Shown piece by piece: positions 1 through 6,710 of a stretch of 12,547 nucleotides of DNA (position 1 is its first letter; every line of letters starts with the position of its first letter). The DNA is taken from assembly GCA_030830595.1 (NCBI GenBank), contig JAURMS010000323.1, forward strand, positions 1-12,547. The letters run 5' to 3'. The translations under genes and the position numbers were made by a program. Source of the stretch: Gammaproteobacteria bacterium. Lineage in GTDB: Bacteria > Pseudomonadota > Gammaproteobacteria > Steroidobacterales > Steroidobacteraceae. The notes beneath the pieces are model-generated. The model was not told the DNA's origin. It did no database searches and worked only from the letters and a program-made list of their open reading frames with translations.

Positions 1-1
1 C

Positions 2-478
2 GGCCGTCCGTTCACAGGTGATCACGCCGGATTGCTGCTGTACCGCACTCTGCACGAGTTCGGCTTTGCCACGGCACCTGATTCGGTGTCTGCCGATGAC
101 GGGCTGCGCCTCCTTGACTGCCGCATCACCAATGCAGTGCGCTGCCTGCCTCCGGCCAACAAACCCATGCCCACCGAAGTCCGCGAGTGCAACCCCTATC
201 TGGTTGGCGAGTTGGCACAGGTGCCGCAGGGCGGGGTCATTCTGGCGCTGGGCGCGATCGCTCATACCGCCGTGCTGTCGGCCATGGGCCTGAAGCAGGC
301 GTCCCACAGGTTCGGTCATGCCCGCCGCCACGACCTTCCGGGCGGGCGCCTGTTGCTGGATTCCTTTCACTGCAGTCGCTACAACACCCAGACCCGCAGG
401 CTCACCCCCGAGATGTTTCGGGCTGTCTTCGCCGAGGCACGCACCAGCCTCGCGACCCAAAGCCGGGCAGCAAAGTGA
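2..478 (+). CDS. Uracil-DNA glycosylase, family 5 (UDGb-like), 3' part only
   Basis: This enzyme would excise uracil and other deaminated bases from DNA as the first step of base excision repair. The gene is cut by the left edge, and 158 C-terminal residues remain. Visible are RPFTGD near the start (end of the N-terminal glycosylase motif), RITNAVRCLPPANKP at about 41-55, and HCSRYNTQTRRLT at about 123-135, the family 5 counterpart of the C-terminal catalytic loop. Two cysteines with 15 residues between them (C47 and C63 of the visible part) match the spacing of two iron-sulphur ligands in family 4/5 enzymes; the other two ligands would lie before the window. The TGA stop overlaps the uvrC GTG start (GTGA), so the two repair genes are probably translated together. 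Family 5 rather than family 4 is inferred from the HxSRYN-type motif. Confidence 0.85.
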   Translation, partial: GRPFTGDHAGLLLYRTLHEFGFATAPDSVSADDGLRLLDCRITNAVRCLPPANKPMPTEVRECNPYLVGELAQVPQGGVILALGAIAHTAVLSAMGLKQASHRFGHARRHDLPGGRLLLDSFHCSRYNTQTRRLTPEMFRAVFAEARTSLATQSRAAK

Positions 479-2295
479 GCGGTTTCGACAGCGCCGAGTT
501 CGTGGCCAACCTGCCGACTCGTCCCGGCGTGTACCGGATGTACGGCGCGGCGGAGGAGGTGATTTACGTCGGCAAGGCCCGAAACCTCAAGAGCCGGGTC
601 GCCAGTTACTTCCGGCCCGACCAGGTCAGCTCCAAGGTCATGGTGCTGGTCCGTTCGATCGAGCGCATGGAGGTCACGGTCACCAATTCGGATACCGAGG
701 CGCTACTGCTGGAATACAACCTGATCAAGGAACACCGGCCGCGCTACAACGTTATCTTGCGGGACGACAAAAGTTTCCCCTATTTGCACATCAGCGCCCA
801 TCCTTTTCCCCGGCTCACGTTCTACCGCGGCAGCCGCAAGATCGCGGGCCGGCTGTTCGGTCCTTATCCGGATTCCCGGGCGGCGCGGGGCACGCTGCAC
901 CGTTTGCAGAAGTTGTTCCGGCTGCGCGGCTGCAAGGACAGCTACTTCGAGAATCGGAGCCGGCCCTGCCTTGAGCACCAGATCGGTCGCTGTTCGGCGC
1001 CCTGCGTGGGTCTCATCAGTGCGGATGCTTACGAGTCTGACATCGCTGCGGCTGTCATGGTGCTGGAGGGGCGCAACGAGGAACTGGCCGGCCAGCTGAA
1101 GACCCAGATGGAGGAAGCCGCAGCCCGGCTGGAATTCGAGCGTGCCGCCGCGTTGCGTGACCAGTTGGGCGCGCTGGCCAGCCTGCAGGCGCAGCAGGTG
1201 ATCAGTGCCGCGGATGCGCCCGACGCGGAGGCGGACGTGCTGGCGCTCGCCATGGAGGGGCAGGAGGCCTGCGTGGCACTGCTCATCGTCAGGGGAGGGC
1301 GCATCCTGGGCACCCGCCACTATTTTCCGCGAGTGCCGATCGACGAGCCGGACGCCGTCCTGTCGGCCTTCGTGGCCCAGCATTACCTCGAGCAGGATCC
1401 CCCGAGACAGATTCTGACCAGCCTCGAACTGGCTGATGCGGAGGCGCTGAACCAGGCCCTGACCCGTGGCCGCCACACGGTAGAAGTGAAGCGACCGCAG
1501 CGCGGGCTGAAGGCTCGCTGGCTCGACATGGCCCAGGAGAATGCCGACAACGCCCTGCGCATGCGACTCGCCAGCCATGCGGGAGTGGAGGAGCAGAGAC
1601 AGGCGCTGGCGGAGGCACTCGGCATGGCCACCGTGCCGGTGCGGATTGAGTGTTTCGACGTCAGCCATACGCAGGGTGAGGCCACGGTGGCCTCGTGCGT
1701 GGTGTTTGGAACGCAGGGGCCCGTGAAGCAGGAGTATCGGCGGTTCAAAATCACAGGCCTGAGCCCGGGGGATGACTATGGGGCCATGCGCCAGGCCGTG
1801 GAACGTCGATTCCGCAGGATCGCCGCCGGGGAGTCATCCATGCCCGACCTGCTGCTGATCGACGGGGGTGCCGGGCAGCTTGCGGCCGCGCAGGAGGGCT
1901 TGGCTCTCGCCGGTTGTTCACCGGCTTTGACTGTCGGGGTGGCGAAGGGGGCAGACCGCAGAGCGGGACAGGAACGTCTGTTCTTGGCCGGGCAGGCCGC
2001 CCCGTCTATACTTCCATCCGATTCGAAGGCACTCCATCTCATCCAGCGGATCCGCGATGAAGCACACCGTTTCGCCATCACCGGCCACCGTCGCAGCCGC
2101 GCCAAGTCACGGCAGGCGTCGCTGCTGGAGACCATTCCCGGACTCGGGCCGGGCCGGCGCCGGAACCTGCTGCAGCACTTCGGCGGCCTGCAGGGCGTGG
2201 TGAAGGCCGGCGTGGAAGACCTCGCAATGGTCAAGGGCGTCAGCCGGGGGCTGGCGGAGTCGATTTACGACCACCTGCATCCGGGGGCACGTTGA
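475..2295 (+). CDS. uvrC: UvrABC system protein C (excinuclease subunit)
   Basis: UvrC makes the 3' and 5' incisions around bulky lesions during nucleotide excision repair, acting on DNA loaded by UvrA and UvrB. The 606-residue product is normal for the family. In order it has an N-terminal GIY-YIG nuclease (PGVY at 17-20, IYVGKARNLKSR at 30-41, conserved glutamate E80 in LLLEYNLIKE), a cysteine-rich linker, a UVR motif near 200-235 that binds UvrB, an RNase H-like endonuclease domain with catalytic D395 (FDVSH), D434 (GDDYG), D463 (LIDGG) and H531 (DEAHRF), and C-terminal helix-hairpin-helix motifs (IPGLGPGRRRNLL). The GTG start at 475 places the family-typical N-terminus just before the GIY-YIG fold. 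The reading frame stays open upstream to 187, but that stretch lies inside the glycosylase gene. The stop overlaps the pgsA start. Confidence 0.97.
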   Translation: MSGFDSAEFVANLPTRPGVYRMYGAAEEVIYVGKARNLKSRVASYFRPDQVSSKVMVLVRSIERMEVTVTNSDTEALLLEYNLIKEHRPRYNVILRDDKSFPYLHISAHPFPRLTFYRGSRKIAGRLFGPYPDSRAARGTLHRLQKLFRLRGCKDSYFENRSRPCLEHQIGRCSAPCVGLISADAYESDIAAAVMVLEGRNEELAGQLKTQMEEAAARLEFERAAALRDQLGALASLQAQQVISAADAPDAEADVLALAMEGQEACVALLIVRGGRILGTRHYFPRVPIDEPDAVLSAFVAQHYLEQDPPRQILTSLELADAEALNQALTRGRHTVEVKRPQRGLKARWLDMAQENADNALRMRLASHAGVEEQRQALAEALGMATVPVRIECFDVSHTQGEATVASCVVFGTQGPVKQEYRRFKITGLSPGDDYGAMRQAVERRFRRIAAGESSMPDLLLIDGGAGQLAAAQEGLALAGCSPALTVGVAKGADRRAGQERLFLAGQAAPSILPSDSKALHLIQRIRDEAHRFAITGHRRSRAKSRQASLLETIPGLGPGRRRNLLQHFGGLQGVVKAGVEDLAMVKGVSRGLAESIYDHLHPGAR

Positions 2296-2864
2296 GCCAC
2301 CCTTACACCTTGCCGAACCTGCTGACCGGACTGCGCATCCTCTGCATCCCGATCGTGGTGATCCTCTTCTACCTGCCCTATGCATGGTCGGACATGGCCT
2401 GCGGGCTGATGTTCGCCCTCGCCGGCATCACCGACTCCTTCGATGGTTACCTGGCCAGGCGGCTGGGCCAGGTGTCTCCGCTGGGTGCCTTCCTGGACCC
2501 GGTGGCGGACAAGTTGATCGTCGCCGTGGCGCTGGTGCTGCTGGTCTCCCGGGATCCGCACTGGTACGTCACCCTGACCGCGGCAGTCATCATCGGGCGG
2601 GAAATCACCATCTCGGCGCTCAGGGAGTGGATGGCCGAGATCGGTGCCCGAGGCAAGGTTGCCGTATCAGGGCTCGGTAAGCTCAAGACCATCCTGCAGG
2701 TGGTCGGCCTGTCCATGATGTTGTTCAGGCAGGACCTGCTGTTCCTGCCGATCTACGAATTGGGGTTGATCCTGACCATCGTGGCCGCAGTACTCACCCT
2801 GTGGTCGATGGTCCTGTACCTCAAGGCGGCCTGGCCGGAGCTGAGGGCTGGGCCCGGTGCTTGA
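2292..2864 (+). CDS. pgsA: CDP-diacylglycerol-glycerol-3-phosphate 3-phosphatidyltransferase
   Basis: This inner-membrane enzyme transfers phosphatidyl from CDP-diacylglycerol to glycerol-3-phosphate, the committed step to phosphatidylglycerol and cardiolipin. The 190-residue product carries the complete CDP-alcohol phosphatidyltransferase motif DGx2ARx8Gx3Dx3D: D51, G52, A55, R56, G65, D69 and D73, with D48 just before it. Several hydrophobic membrane segments follow. The N-terminus TLPNLLTGLRI is typical of PgsA. It begins with TTG at 2292, overlapping the uvrC stop in TTGA, with a G-rich ribosome-binding stretch (GGGGGC) a few bases upstream. No ATG offers a better start. The uvrC-pgsA order is widely conserved in gammaproteobacteria. 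The stop codon lies inside the -35 element of the downstream tRNA promoter. Confidence 0.96.
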   Translation: MSHPYTLPNLLTGLRILCIPIVVILFYLPYAWSDMACGLMFALAGITDSFDGYLARRLGQVSPLGAFLDPVADKLIVAVALVLLVSRDPHWYVTLTAAVIIGREITISALREWMAEIGARGKVAVSGLGKLKTILQVVGLSMMLFRQDLLFLPIYELGLILTIVAAVLTLWSMVLYLKAAWPELRAGPGA

Positions 2865-2888
2865 CAGCCCGTAGGAACCACTTAAAAT
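2861..2888 (+). promoter_or_regulatory. Sigma-70 promoter of the tRNA cluster
   Basis: A perfect -35 TTGACA (2861-2866) is followed after 16 nt by TAAAAT (2883-2888). The next bases (TCGGCG) form a GC-rich discriminator like those of stringently controlled stable-RNA promoters. Transcription would start near 2895, about 18 nt before tRNA-Gly. The -35 element contains the pgsA stop codon. Assignment rests on sequence match alone. Confidence 0.75.
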
Positions 2889-2895
2889 TCGGCGT

Positions 2896-2910
2896 CTAAC
2901 TTACGGTTAG
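2896..2910 (+). other. Small leader hairpin before tRNA-Gly
   Basis: CTAAC (2896-2900) and GTTAG (2906-2910) pair around a TTACG loop, ending two bases before the mature tRNA-Gly 5' end. It would form in the 5' leader of the primary transcript and could influence RNase P processing. It is short and could be coincidence. Confidence 0.35.
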
Positions 2911-2912
2911 CG

Positions 2913-2988
2913 GCGGGAATAGCTCAGTTGGTAGAGCGCAACCTTGCCAAGGTTGAGGTCGCGAGTTCGAGCCTCGTTTCCCGCTCCA
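2913..2988 (+). tRNA. tRNA-Gly (anticodon GCC)
   Basis: A 76-nt cloverleaf with encoded CCA. The acceptor stem is GCGGGAA/TTCCCGC, the D stem GCTC/GAGC, the anticodon stem CAACC/GGTTG with loop TTGCCAA, and the T arm contains GTTCGAG. The anticodon GCC at 2946-2948 reads GGC and GGU. It corresponds to E. coli glyW in the pgsA-glyW-cysT-leuZ arrangement. Confidence 0.97.
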
Positions 2989-3000
2989 GATTTTGACAGA

Positions 3001-3024
3001 CCCCGGGACGGCCACCCGGGGTTT
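3001..3024 (+). terminator. GC-rich hairpin between tRNA-Gly and tRNA-Cys
   Basis: CCCCGGG (3001-3007) and CCCGGGG (3015-3021) form a 7-bp stem with a 7-nt loop, followed by only TTTCT. The stem can extend by an A-T pair (3000/3022). This could be a weak or partial terminator that sets the ratio of tRNA-Gly to downstream tRNAs, or a processing hairpin in the polycistronic tRNA precursor. The short T-run argues against an efficient terminator. Confidence 0.45.
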
Positions 3025-3025
3025 C

Positions 3026-3034
3026 TGTTATAAG
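3026..3034 (+). promoter_or_regulatory. Possible extended -10 promoter for tRNA-Cys
   Basis: TGTTATAAG fits the extended -10 pattern TGnTATAAT with one mismatch, 11 nt before the tRNA-Cys 5' end. No -35 element is found at 16-18 nt; a TTGACA at 2993-2998 is too far away (30 nt). It could be an internal promoter after the hairpin at 3001-3024. Confidence 0.3.
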
Positions 3035-3045
3035 AATCCCACCAC

Positions 3046-3119
3046 GGCTAGGTGGCAGAGTGGTCATGCAGCGGCCTGCAAAGCCGTGTACGCCGGTTCG
3101 ATTCCGACCCTAGCCTCCA
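3046..3119 (+). tRNA. tRNA-Cys (anticodon GCA)
   Basis: A 74-nt cloverleaf with encoded CCA. The acceptor stem is GGCTAGG/CCTAGCC with U discriminator (a cysteine identity element), the anticodon stem GCGGC/GCCGT, and the T arm contains GGTTCGATTCC. The anticodon GCA is at 3078-3080. It is the counterpart of E. coli cysT in the same syntenic position. Confidence 0.96.
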
Positions 3120-3130
3120 GTCCCTTTTTG

Positions 3131-3892
3131 CTACGGCGAGAACGAATCCGTGCAGGTTCCGGTCAGGCTGACGACCTCGCTATTGGAACTGGCGCTCACG
3201 GTCATCTCCGCGGTTTTCGTGCCCTTCCTGATGTTGGTGTAGGACACCGTGATTGCGCAACTCTGGCTCGGCGCCAACAGGCTGCCCGCGGAGGGGCAGT
3301 TGCCGCTACTCTGGCTGAAGTCGCGACTCTTGAGGTTGACGCCTTGGAAAGTGATGGACTGACCGCCGGAGTTACGAACCAGCACCAGTTGAGGGCTGGC
3401 TTGTTCGTAGTTGCACTTGGCCAGGAAGCTCAAACTGGTGGGGCTGACGCTCAGGAAGCCCGGAGGCGGCGGTGGTCCGCCCCCTTCATCACCGGTGCCC
3501 GTCAGGGCAACCTGCTCGTTGACCGGCGTCCCATCCGTGGCAATGGCATTGATGAACAGCACGCCGGTGACGGTGCCAACGACAGCCGGCCGAAACTGGA
3601 GCTCGATGGTGCAACGGGAGCCTGCCGGCAGCATGCCCATGCAACTATCGGACAGGATGCTGAAGGCCGAGTTACCTCCCACGCTAGCAGCCAGAATGTT
3701 GTAGTCGGTGCCAGGGCGCCGCTTGTTGCCTTTCGCGCTGCTGAGGGTCACCGTGGCCGTTGCGGTGTCACCGATGACGACGGTGCGAAAATCAACGCTG
3801 GTGGGGCTGACGCTCAAGTTGGCAGAGGCCGCGGCGCTCCACATTCCCAACATCGCGACGACTGTAATGCTTGCGCTGCGCAGTCCATTCAT
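3131..3892 (-). CDS. Secreted protein with two choice-of-anchor D / ASH-like immunoglobulin repeats
   Basis: Function is unknown; the product is probably exported and adhesive or structural. The 253-residue protein has a Sec signal peptide (hydrophobic 8-20, likely cleavage after ASA at 24). Two internally similar beta-sandwich repeats follow, at about 25-133 and 146-247. They open with LSVSPTSVDF and LSVSPTSLSF and are joined by a flexible GGGPPPPPG linker. The pattern (opening SPTS, central C..L..G..C-I-F/Y stretch, closing LTGT) fits choice-of-anchor D/ASH/HYDIN-like domains. Cysteines at 84/94 and 160/199/212/247 could form disulphides in the envelope. It points against the tRNAs, ends 11 nt from tRNA-Cys, and has no clear Shine-Dalgarno before the ATG. 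Its base composition looks less GC-rich than its neighbours, consistent with later acquisition between tRNA-Cys and tRNA-Leu. I see no sorting or secretion domain. Confidence 0.8.
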   Translation of the reverse strand: MNGLRSASITVVAMLGMWSAAASANLSVSPTSVDFRTVVIGDTATATVTLSSAKGNKRRPGTDYNILAASVGGNSAFSILSDSCMGMLPAGSRCTIELQFRPAVVGTVTGVLFINAIATDGTPVNEQVALTGTGDEGGGPPPPPGFLSVSPTSLSFLAKCNYEQASPQLVLVRNSGGQSITFQGVNLKSRDFSQSSGNCPSAGSLLAPSQSCAITVSYTNIRKGTKTAEMTVSASSNSEVVSLTGTCTDSFSP

Positions 3893-3943
3893 TATGTTAA
3901 GTCCATGATTTGCTTGGGAAGCTATCAGTTCTGAACCCTATCA

Positions 3944-3971
3944 TCTATACGCACTTGGCGTAACCACACAA
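3944..3971 (-). promoter_or_regulatory. Putative promoter of the secreted-protein gene
   Basis: On the minus strand TTGTGT (3966-3971) precedes TATAGA (3944-3949) with a 16-nt spacer. This would give a leader of roughly 45 nt before the ATG at 3892. The match is moderate, and the region is the most AT-rich in the window. Confidence 0.4.
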
Positions 3972-4004
3972 CTGACATAAGTCTGCTTGGGCGTAGTGTG
4001 TCAT

Positions 4005-4037
4005 CGGCATGCGATACTCATGCATCGGCTCATGCCG
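4005..4037. repeat. Imperfect inverted repeat abutting tRNA-Leu
   Basis: CGGCATG (4005-4011) pairs with CATGCCG (4031-4037), and inside it CGAT (4012-4015) pairs with ATCG (4024-4027), with a three-base bulge (GCT). The structure ends exactly at the base before the mature tRNA-Leu 5' end. It also contains TGCGATACT (4010-4018), an extended -10-like element that could be the tRNA-Leu promoter, but no good -35 lies at the right distance. Whether it acts as a promoter, operator or precursor hairpin cannot be told. Confidence 0.4.
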
Positions 4038-4124
4038 GCCCCGGTGGCGGAATTGGTAGACGCTACGGACTTAAAATCCGTTGACCGCAAGGTCGTGCCG
4101 GTTCGATTCCGGCCCGGGGCACCA
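4038..4124 (+). tRNA. tRNA-Leu (anticodon UAA)
   Basis: An 87-nt class II tRNA with a long variable arm and encoded CCA. The acceptor stem is GCCCCGG/CCGGGGC with A discriminator, and the anticodon stem ACGGA/TCCGT encloses CTTAAAA. The anticodon TAA at 4072-4074 reads UUA and UUG. It is the counterpart of E. coli leuZ. Its 3' end is only 17 nt from the 3' end of the convergent carboxylesterase gene. Confidence 0.97.
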
Positions 4125-4141
4125 AGGCACAGGTTGCAGGG

Positions 4142-5881
4142 TTAGTCAGTATGACCCAACCGGCTCCCCGAGCAGGCGCCGTTCGCCAGTGAGCGAAAGG
4201 CCGCATCGGCCCACGGATCATGTCGGCGGCGAAACACCGCGCTGAACAACTCGCAGCGGGCAACGGGCTCCAAGGGTTCTGCATCCAGTTCTGACACGAT
4301 GGCATCCCTGGTCACCCTGTCAGTGGTCGCTCTCAGGCCGCCGCCTGAGGGCGTATCGAGCACCATCAGTCGTGCAACTCCCTGGCCCGGCCATGCTGGC
4401 CAGAGTGGCAGGGAAGGCTCCTGGCCGCCACCGGGTGCGCCATCCCGGGCGAACTGCGTCCAGTACTGCATCATCTGCCGACTCAAGGCCAGGCGGCCAG
4501 CCTCATTACCCTCGTGAAACAGCAGCCCGCTGCGTGGTCCCACGTCGAAGTTGCCCATGACGAAAGGAATTTCCAGGCCGTGGGCGGCGCCGAGGATTCG
4601 CGAGACGTCCATGACGCCGAAGGCGGTGCCCTGTTCGTCCCAGTCCCAACGATAGGCAAACACGGCATGGCCATGGGAGGCGAGGGCGTCGGCGATGGAA
4701 TCCACGCCATCGGCCTTCCAGAGCAGCGAACGATAGCGTGCCTCGCGGTCATAGCCCTCTGGGTCGCGCAGTCCCATGGGCAGTCCGAACATCTTGCGCG
4801 AGTGTCGTTCATCGAAGGCCATGAAGATCTTGTTCTCATCCCGGTTGGTGCCGATCAGCACCGGCACTTCGTGGTGCAGGCCCTCCGTGGCCAGTAATTC
4901 ACGCAGGTCGCCCTGGCGGACGACAACGCCGTCCGGAAACACGCTGGGTACCCGGTTGTACTCCTCATTGATGTCGCCATAGGCGGCATAGACGGTCCAG
5001 GGATCCAGCGCGCGCGCTGCCTCCAGCCACCCCGGCTGGTCGGTGTCGACGCCCATGCTGGCCAACAACCTGTCCGGATGGTGGGGCGAGTCCGCAGCTG
5101 GCAACTCGGCAAATCCAAAACCGAGGCTCTGCACGATCAGTCGTTGAAAGAGGCCTTTGGCCTCGGGCATCACCATGAGCGCAAGCGCGTTGGTAGCGCC
5201 GGCTGACTCGCCAAATACCGTGACGTTGGCGGGATCTCCACCCAACGCGGCTGCGTTGCGCTGCACCCAGCGCAGCGCTGCGAGGATGTCCAGGTTGGCA
5301 AAATTACCGGAGCGGTCGAGGTCGTCGACGTCTGCCGATTCCGGAAAACGAAACCATCCGAAGGGTCCCAGCCGGTAGTTGATCATGACCACCAGCACTT
5401 CCCGCTGGGTCGCTAATTCCGACCCGTCGAAGAACGCTCCATGGCCGGTGGTGTTGCCACCGCCATGGATCCAGACCATGACCGGTAGCCTTGACTGCCC
5501 AAGCTCCTCGCCGTTGAGTCGGGGGGCATGCACGTTCAGGTACAGGCAGTCTTCGCTGCCCTGACGGCTGCCCGGCTTGCCGACCCCGCCCAGCGCGGAG
5601 CCGTACTGGATGCAGGGAGAGCCGGCACGCAGGGCCAGTCGGTTGTCCTGCCAGGCTGAGACCGGCTGAGGGGTTCGCCAGCGCAGGGCGCCCGTGGGCG
5701 GTGCGGCGAACGGAATACCCAGCCAACTGTGGCCGCCCGCTCGATTGATGAAGCCCGTCACCTCGCCCTCCGTGAGCCGGCGCAGGGTGTCAGGCGCGGC
5801 TGCGGGCATGGGCTTCGCTGCCTGCTCGCAGCCGACGAGTAAGGTAAACGCCAACAGTATTGTCAGGGTCAGGGCGCGCAT
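4142..5881 (-). CDS. Lipoprotein type-B carboxylesterase (alpha/beta hydrolase)
   Basis: This predicted serine esterase hydrolyses carboxylic esters; its substrate is unknown. The 579-residue product starts with a lipoprotein signal peptide ending in the lipobox LVGC (C18), so it is probably anchored to a membrane and faces the periplasm or outside. Family features are clear: HGGG oxyanion-hole loop at 139-142, nucleophile S226 in GESAG, likely acid E349 (TNRDEN), and likely base H434 (AAHGLEIPF). SEDCLYLNV at 109-117 and MINYRLGPFGW at 166-176 are typical of the carboxylesterase type B family (PF00135). The ATG lies 15 nt after the ABC ATPase stop on the same strand, so it is probably the last gene of the operon. 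The Shine-Dalgarno is weak. Its place there suggests it processes an ester whose product the transporter takes up, but that is inference. Confidence 0.9.
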   Translation of the reverse strand: MRALTLTILLAFTLLVGCEQAAKPMPAAAPDTLRRLTEGEVTGFINRAGGHSWLGIPFAAPPTGALRWRTPQPVSAWQDNRLALRAGSPCIQYGSALGGVGKPGSRQGSEDCLYLNVHAPRLNGEELGQSRLPVMVWIHGGGNTTGHGAFFDGSELATQREVLVVMINYRLGPFGWFRFPESADVDDLDRSGNFANLDILAALRWVQRNAAALGGDPANVTVFGESAGATNALALMVMPEAKGLFQRLIVQSLGFGFAELPAADSPHHPDRLLASMGVDTDQPGWLEAARALDPWTVYAAYGDINEEYNRVPSVFPDGVVVRQGDLRELLATEGLHHEVPVLIGTNRDENKIFMAFDERHSRKMFGLPMGLRDPEGYDREARYRSLLWKADGVDSIADALASHGHAVFAYRWDWDEQGTAFGVMDVSRILGAAHGLEIPFVMGNFDVGPRSGLLFHEGNEAGRLALSRQMMQYWTQFARDGAPGGGQEPSLPLWPAWPGQGVARLMVLDTPSGGGLRATTDRVTRDAIVSELDAEPLEPVARCELFSAVFRRRHDPWADAAFRSLANGACSGSRLGHTD

Positions 5882-5896
5882 GCGCCGAGTGTATCG

Positions 5897-6709
5897 CTAG
5901 ACGTAGCGGCGGCGCAGCAGGTCGGCCGCCGTTTCTTCCAGGAGGTCGGCCCGCCTGACCTCCTCGAACCGTGCCAGCAGGTCCGCAGGACGCAGGCGAC
6001 GCTTTTCCGCTCCCTCGAAATCGTGGATCACCTGCCCGCGGTGCATCATGACCAGTCGGTCGCCGTAGGTCACCGCATGTTGCATCGAATGAGTGACCAT
6101 CAGCGTGGTGAGACGGTCACGCGACACCACCTGCTGGGTGATCCGCATCACCTGCTCGGCGCTTCTCGGGTCGAGGGCTGCGGTGTGCTCGTCGAGGAGC
6201 AGCAGGCTGGGCTTCAGCCAGGTGGCCATCAGCAGGGTCAGCGCCTGCCGCTGCCCGCCTGACAGGCTGCCGATGGCGTTGTCGAGCCGCTCCTCGAGGG
6301 CCATGCCGAGACTGCGCACACGAGACAGCATGTCCGGGCGCTGCTCACCACCCTGGGCCAGGCCCAGGCCGCGGCGCATGCCGCGCCGCGAGGCCAGCGA
6401 AAGGTTCTGGGCGATTGACAGGGTCGGCGCGGTGCCACTGAACGGGTTCTGGAATACGCGCCCCACCAACCGGGCCCGACGGTGTTCTGGCCAGCGGGTC
6501 ACGTCCTGCCCGGCAATATGCAAACTGCCCTCATCCGGCAGGAAGCTGCCTGCCACGGCATTGAGCAGGGTCGACTTCCCGGATCCGTTGCTGCCGATGA
6601 CGACCAGGAACATGCCCTCCGGGATCGACAGGTCGATACCCCTGAGCGAGCGCACCTCGTTGGGCGTGCCGGCGTTGAAGGTCTTGCGAAGTCCGCGAAT
6701 GTCCAGCAT
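5897..6709 (-). CDS. ABC transporter ATP-binding protein (TrpZ/DUF534-associated type)
   Basis: This is the cytoplasmic ATPase that powers the adjacent permease. It has all nucleotide-binding motifs: Walker A GSNGSGKST at about 39-47, Q-loop FQNPFSGTAPTLS at about 86-98, signature LSGGQRQ at about 149-155, Walker B LLLLDE at about 169-174, and switch histidine in VTHS near 207. The ATG at 6709 has a GGTGGA ribosome-binding sequence at suitable spacing and gives the family-like N-terminus MLDIRGLRKTF. A GTG at 6721 would add four residues and overlap the permease gene by 11 nt. With the ATG the gap to the permease stop is a single base, so the two are likely translationally coupled. A C-terminal extension of about 35 residues after the ATPase core is rich in Arg, Leu and Glu. 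Confidence 0.93.
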   Translation of the reverse strand: MLDIRGLRKTFNAGTPNEVRSLRGIDLSIPEGMFLVVIGSNGSGKSTLLNAVAGSFLPDEGSLHIAGQDVTRWPEHRRARLVGRVFQNPFSGTAPTLSIAQNLSLASRRGMRRGLGLAQGGEQRPDMLSRVRSLGMALEERLDNAIGSLSGGQRQALTLLMATWLKPSLLLLDEHTAALDPRSAEQVMRITQQVVSRDRLTTLMVTHSMQHAVTYGDRLVMMHRGQVIHDFEGAEKRRLRPADLLARFEEVRRADLLEETAADLLRRRYV

Positions 6710-6710
6710 G

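Noticed and set aside
187..474. Upstream extension of the uvrC frame to an ATG at 187
   Set aside because: The extra 96 residues lie within the uracil-DNA glycosylase coding sequence. UvrC proteins start shortly before the GIY-YIG domain, as with GTG 475.
703..1668. Long minus-strand open frame of 321 codons opposite uvrC
   Set aside because: uvrC on the plus strand has full family motifs over this whole interval. The antisense product shows no recognisable domain and is typical of GC-rich shadow frames.
2993..2998. Second TTGACA as -35 of a tRNA-Cys promoter
   Set aside because: The nearest good -10 (3029-3034) is 30 nt away, too far for a sigma-70 promoter.
2993..3934. Plus-strand open frame of 313 codons after tRNA-Gly
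   Set aside because: It runs through tRNA-Cys and antisense to the secreted-protein gene, and its product has no domain. The minus-strand gene has a signal peptide and duplicated domains.
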